This document shows, in pieces, positions 60,329 to 64,000 of a stretch of DNA of 64,000 nt. The notes beneath the pieces were generated by a model, which did no database searches, was not told the DNA's origin, and saw nothing but the letters and a program-made list of their open reading frames with translations. The position numbers and the translations under genes were made by a program. The number at the start of each line of letters is the position of its first letter. Within the stretch, counting starts at the first letter, position 1. Origin of the DNA: Alisma plantago-aquatica (Eukaryota; Streptophyta; Magnoliopsida; Alismatales; Alismataceae); assembly GCA_963693085.1 (NCBI GenBank), contig OY856409.1, forward strand, positions 294,414,058 through 294,478,057, written 5' to 3'.

Positions 60329-61734
60329 TTCAAGGACACTTGTTTTTCACTTGACAAATCCAAACCCACTAACTACCATAAGAGTAACATGAGCACATTC
60401 AACTGCATCATTAATTCTTTCAAACTTCTTAATCTTGAGGAATTAAACTATAACTTCTATTGGAATGGCAACATGTGGTCACCTCCTTTTGTCAAATTTG
60501 ATAAATAATTGTGACCATAAATGGCCCGATATGTTCTCATTCATTTGTTGGTATGTATGTCCTGAGAGCCAATCATGGGATGATTGGTGGGATACATTAA
60601 GATTGATTTGATAAACATCAAAGGCAAGCTTCCAATTCTTTCTGGTTCAGTCATATGAGATAATGATAGAACAGATTGAATGTCTAGAGAATGACACTAC
60701 TCAGTGACGTATGCTTTCAGGTTGAGGACCTGAACGATGAGATCATACGGATGCTAAGAGTTTGTACATTCTTATTATGTCCCTAGTCGGATGTCATTGT
60801 GGAAGATAGATAGACAACAATGACACACAATACTAGATTGTGGTGTTGGTTGATGACAGAATCTCATTAGTCATGATATAGAGATATCAAACCAAACACA
60901 TAGGTACTTGTTAGAGAACAAGTGTACCGGACAGACTCACCGTGAGTTTGACACATGGAACCATGACATGGTAGTCACAGTCAGTTCTCATAGTGATGGT
61001 GGTGAGTGTGATTCTTTGACCTAAAATCTCTACACTCAACACATGTCGTTGGGTACACTTTGACATCATCAAATGCAGTCTTGAAACATGGGTTGTTATA
61101 AAGATGATGATTGGGTGGCTTTGACACATGGGGCTTTTGAGGGGTGAGTGATAGATATGGGATTTGTCCTTCCTGAGGGAGTTTGATATCCATGGCCACT
61201 TGATGAGTAGGATTGAGATAGGCGTGCGCACGCATGTGTGAATCGGTATGTGATATTGATGTCATACATATCTCCTCCAATCTACTCTGAGATCAAGAAA
61301 GTGAATGAACGTTGACAAGATGAATGTTCCATGCCTTGAGTTCATTCGGGATATCAATGACAAAGGAATTATACATTCACTGTAACACCATTCACGGATT
61401 GTAGGATTGAAAGTTGTTCTCCAACTTTTCTTTTCACTTGGGTAGCACTGATGTGCGACTAGGCACCGCTCTTTGCTTGTGAAGTCATAAGTGTTATGAA
61501 CTTTCACTACCAACGTGAAATGGGCTTGCAGGGTCACACACATAGGATTTAACCTAGAAGAGGAGTTTATCCACAAATGATGTTTAGATTGATTACTAAA
61601 GGAGTTTAGTAGTTCAATTAAACACTCAATCAATTGATAGCTCAATATCATAGTGTTCAAGGTGTTGGACTTATTGATTAGAGTATCAGATTGATTGAAA
61701 CTACAATTAACTGATTTTGCACAGTCTGCACTCC
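60329..61734 (+). other. Unassigned; right part probably the outer part of the LTR below
   Basis: 60.33-60.84 kb shows nothing. From about 60.9 kb (tgttagagaacaagtgtacc, a possible LTR start at 60909) the sequence has the character of LTR or internal retrotransposon DNA without coding potential. I cannot fix the LTR start. Confidence 0.35.
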
Positions 61735-62130
61735 CAACCGATCGGCTCATATGATGAACCGATCGACTCAGCTTGGTGAACCGATCGGCTCAGGATAGTG
61801 AGTCGATCGGCTCAGGATAGGCTGAACTGACTGGTTCAAGTGTTGAACTGATCGGCTCAACTGGTCCAACCGATCGAGTTGGGAAAGTCAGGTTGGCAAG
61901 AAATTTCTCTTTGTTTCACTTGTCCAATTTTATTGGAACAAGGATTGGTATTTGAATCAATTCGAAACAAAAGAGGAAAAGTCAATTGGGAACTGACCAG
62001 GGCAGTGAACCGACCGGTTCAGAAGTGAACCGATCGGCTCAGGTGTCCCAACCGACCAGTTCAGGTGTGAACCGATCGGGTCAGGTCCCCAACCGATCGG
62101 TTCATGCTTGAAACGATCGGTTCAGCTGGC
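61735..62130 (+). repeat. Array of ccgatcgg palindromic words in U3
   Basis: About fifteen copies of (a/g)accgatcggctcag and close variants (ccgaccggttcag, cgatcgggtcagg, tgatcggctcaa) in two groups, 61735-61885 and 62005-62130. Spacing is mostly 20-30 bases with variable filler. The core ccgatcgg is a perfect palindrome. The second group ends about 100 bases before the TATA box. Variants often change CG to TG or CA. Confidence 0.85.
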
Positions 62131-62765
62131 GCAGTTGATTGTTTTTTGTGGAAAATCTCGAACCCTTCTACTCCTGCTTTAATCCCGCATTGCCCGGGGT
62201 AGAGAACACGGTCCCATGACCCTCCTATATATATAAGGGTACTGGGGGCTTCTCAAGTACAACTTAGAACACCAGTTGCTCTACAAAGTTGTCGTTCTCT
62301 CTGGTTGTGGTAACCAGGAGAGCCCGAGAAAGTGCTACCCAATAAGGGAGGCACAACAAGGGAAAGACAATTGTAGAAAGGCGACTAGTGGCAGGAGAGT
62401 GTGTCGGTGACTAGTACACCGACAGGAGGGTACGACTCCTTCCGATGCCTTGTGCGACAAGGCGATCGGAGTTCTGGGCAGTCCGTGTGGACGACTGTAG
62501 AGGCGGGAGACTTTTGCCGCTCGGAGGACAGTTGTCAATCCCGACAGTCTCGGTGAGACCAAGAGTTGCACAGACACCACCCAAGACCAGAGGTGAAGAC
62601 CGTGCAAGCCACGAGGTAACGTCACTGAGCAAACCTCTGGACAAGGTATGTCTCTACAAACCATCCTTCATACTGTATAGACGTTGACGCGATTCCTTCG
62701 TTCTGGGTTTGGGAAGAAATTTTTTTTATTTCCGCTGCCTTCTCTGCCTCCCCTAAAACCCAACA
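61735..62765 (+). repeat. LTR (inner, promoter-bearing part) of a plus-strand retrotransposon
   Basis: The end is set by ...aacccaaca at 62765 followed by the PBS at 62767. A strong TATA box (tatatataa) lies at 62226-62236, after which a GC-richer leader of about 530 bases ends in a T-run and gccttctctgcctcc. Upstream of the TATA lies a dense word array (61735-62130). The LTR is at least 1.03 kb, and about 1.86 kb if it starts at 60909. Superfamily is unclear because no coding domain follows within the window. Confidence 0.65.
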
Positions 62766-62766
62766 G

Positions 62767-62780
62767 TAGTATCAGAGCCA
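62767..62780 (+). other. Primer binding site
   Basis: tagtatcagagcca lies one base after the LTR end; it differs from the initiator tRNA-Met complement tggtatcagagcca at one position. Confidence 0.85.
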
Positions 62781-64000
62781 CGTCAACTGCTCTATACTTT
62801 AGGATTATCGATGTGATTAATTTTGGTTTATCGCCTTTATTTATTGCATACGATGTGAATAAATTGGCTTTATGCATGTCCAATCCTAAATCCACAAATC
62901 CCAATATACAAATATGATATGTAATATGAATGCACTCGATGCGTGTCGCCCTTAAATGAGTTTTGTGGTGGATGTATAGCGTGGTTATGGCCAATAAACC
63001 CTATGTATGTGTGCTTGGTTGAATGTGGTTGCTTGCATCTCAGTCTGTGCACCGATTCCCTATCTCTTATTCCTGATGTAACTCGAGATAACTCGAGATT
63101 TCTTTCCTACCTTTGCTCCCCCCGAATGTAACTCGGGGTTTCTCAATTCAAATGTAAAATAGGATAGATCTTTTATTTCCTGTTATGTCAAAGAACGGCG
63201 GATAACCTGACGACAACTGAGACGGTCAGTTCAAGGCATGAATCGATCGGTTGGCGTTCTAGACGACTGGTTCGAGGAGAGAGACGAGCGGGTGGCAGCC
63301 ATGAGAAGGTGCATGATGACCAGGCGAACTGATCAGTTGGAGGAGCCAACCGATCGGCTGGTGGCACCCAATCAACCAGCCTCATGGCGAGCCGATCAAT
63401 CATGGAGATGAGTTGATCAAACCTAGAATGTCAAAGCGTAGAGTTCATCTTGTACAGGTTGCATGTGATGTAGACCTAGATGACCGTGATTCCTCTTGGC
63501 TCGAGGAATCACATTAGGATGGCCATAATCATCGCTTTTATCATTTCACATGTTTTCTGTGGGATATAGCATGTATATGATACGTACTATGTATTGTGGT
63601 GATTTGATATGTATATATACCTATAAAACCAAATCCCTCATTTAAATATTAAGTCTTACACGCCTTCCATTAGAGGCATACATGAAAAACTCGATCGACT
63701 AAGTGTAGGTTACGCCAAAGCGTGGTGCGCCGTCCATCTTGCGAAAGTGTGAAGGATAGACATGTAGGATCTGCCAAAGCAGGATGCATGTTTACCGTGT
63801 CGACTTTTGGGTTAGACTTAACTAGTGATTCTTAGAGCGTCTAAGCCCAGAGGCACGGGATTAATGGCAAGGAGTTGTGCATGTCATCTATCCAAGAGTT
63901 GCATATGATGCAATTGGCATGATGGCCTACCTAAATAGTCAAGATTGTGGGCGATCAGCCAAAGCTGACTCATGATTTGATGAAATACGGATCTTTCCCA
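62781..64000 (+). other. Non-coding internal region of the retrotransposon (runs off the window)
   Basis: 1.2 kb after the PBS contains no gag similarity in any frame. A gag would normally begin within a few hundred bases, so either the element has a long leader or it is a non-coding (LARD-like) derivative. The word class of the LTR reappears at 63222-63418 (aatcgatcggttgg, aactgatcagttgg, ccaaccgatcggctgg, gagccgatcaatc). Near 63.71-63.79 kb the phrase gccaaagc(g/a)(t/g)g(g/a)tgc recurs twice. Confidence 0.5.

Noticed and set aside
60911..61750. Minus-strand open frames as genes
   Set aside because: No domain or start context, and they lie in sequence with LTR or internal retrotransposon character.
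61735..62130. Word array as a CRISPR array or satellite
   Set aside because: Plant nuclear context, irregular spacing, words of 8-15 bases and location in U3 of an LTR; neither spacers nor a uniform repeat length.

Overview
This is a plant nuclear (angiosperm) window. The coding content is almost entirely degenerate plant retrotransposons (Ty3/gypsy, Ty1/copia, L1-like and RTE-like LINEs, a tRNA-derived SINE, hAT- and PIF/Harbinger-like non-autonomous DNA elements). The only host gene I can support is a spliced, nuclear-type gene for a DUF2358 (NTF2-like fold) protein with a plastid-like N-terminus. Its GC-rich first exon in AT-rich surroundings would fit a monocot or early-diverging angiosperm, but I cannot name the species.

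Layout. 1-7.87 kb: minus-strand gypsy element, cut by the left window edge (RNase H, RT, protease linker, gag, PBS, then a very long LTR-like stretch). 7.87-10.27 kb: a second set of minus-strand gypsy parts (LTR-like block, gag scrap, PBS, LTR). 10.58-13.09 kb: 3' half of a plus-strand copia element with PPT and 3' LTR. 14.2-17.15 kb: a second plus-strand copia element, truncated in RT. 17.15-24.65 kb: mostly unassignable repeat-derived DNA. 24,656-30,511: a complete LTR element with paired LTRs of about 1.54 kb, a 5-bp target duplication (gtatg), PBS, PPT and only a SIRE-like gag inside, so a TR-GAG-type non-autonomous element. 32,573-32,830: a SINE with a 16-bp target duplication. 34.7-39.76 kb: an L1-type LINE with ORF1, endonuclease, RT and zf-RVT. 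40.6-41.7 kb: end of a different LINE.

42,768-58,777 (minus): the DUF2358 gene, two exons joined in phase 2 across an inferred 15,113-bp intron. The intron is loaded with a foldback element, a GC-ended hAT-like element, a well-bounded hAT MITE (8-bp duplication ctaatcgg), a PIF/Harbinger-like element (TAA duplication) and two RTE-type LINE copies in the sense of the gene. A 1,066-bp hAT-like element lies under 500 bp upstream of the start codon. 60.9-64 kb: a plus-strand LTR with TATA box and PBS, running off the right edge into non-coding internal sequence.

The most unusual recurring signal is a set of short, CpG-bearing, near-palindromic words (cores such as ccgatcgg, tcgaccga, tcgcgacc, cacggccgtg) repeated at irregular spacing of about 20-60 bp inside LTRs of unrelated gypsy and copia elements. 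In the best cases they lie directly upstream of the LTR TATA box. I regard this as the strongest candidate for an under-described regulatory feature here; function is inference.
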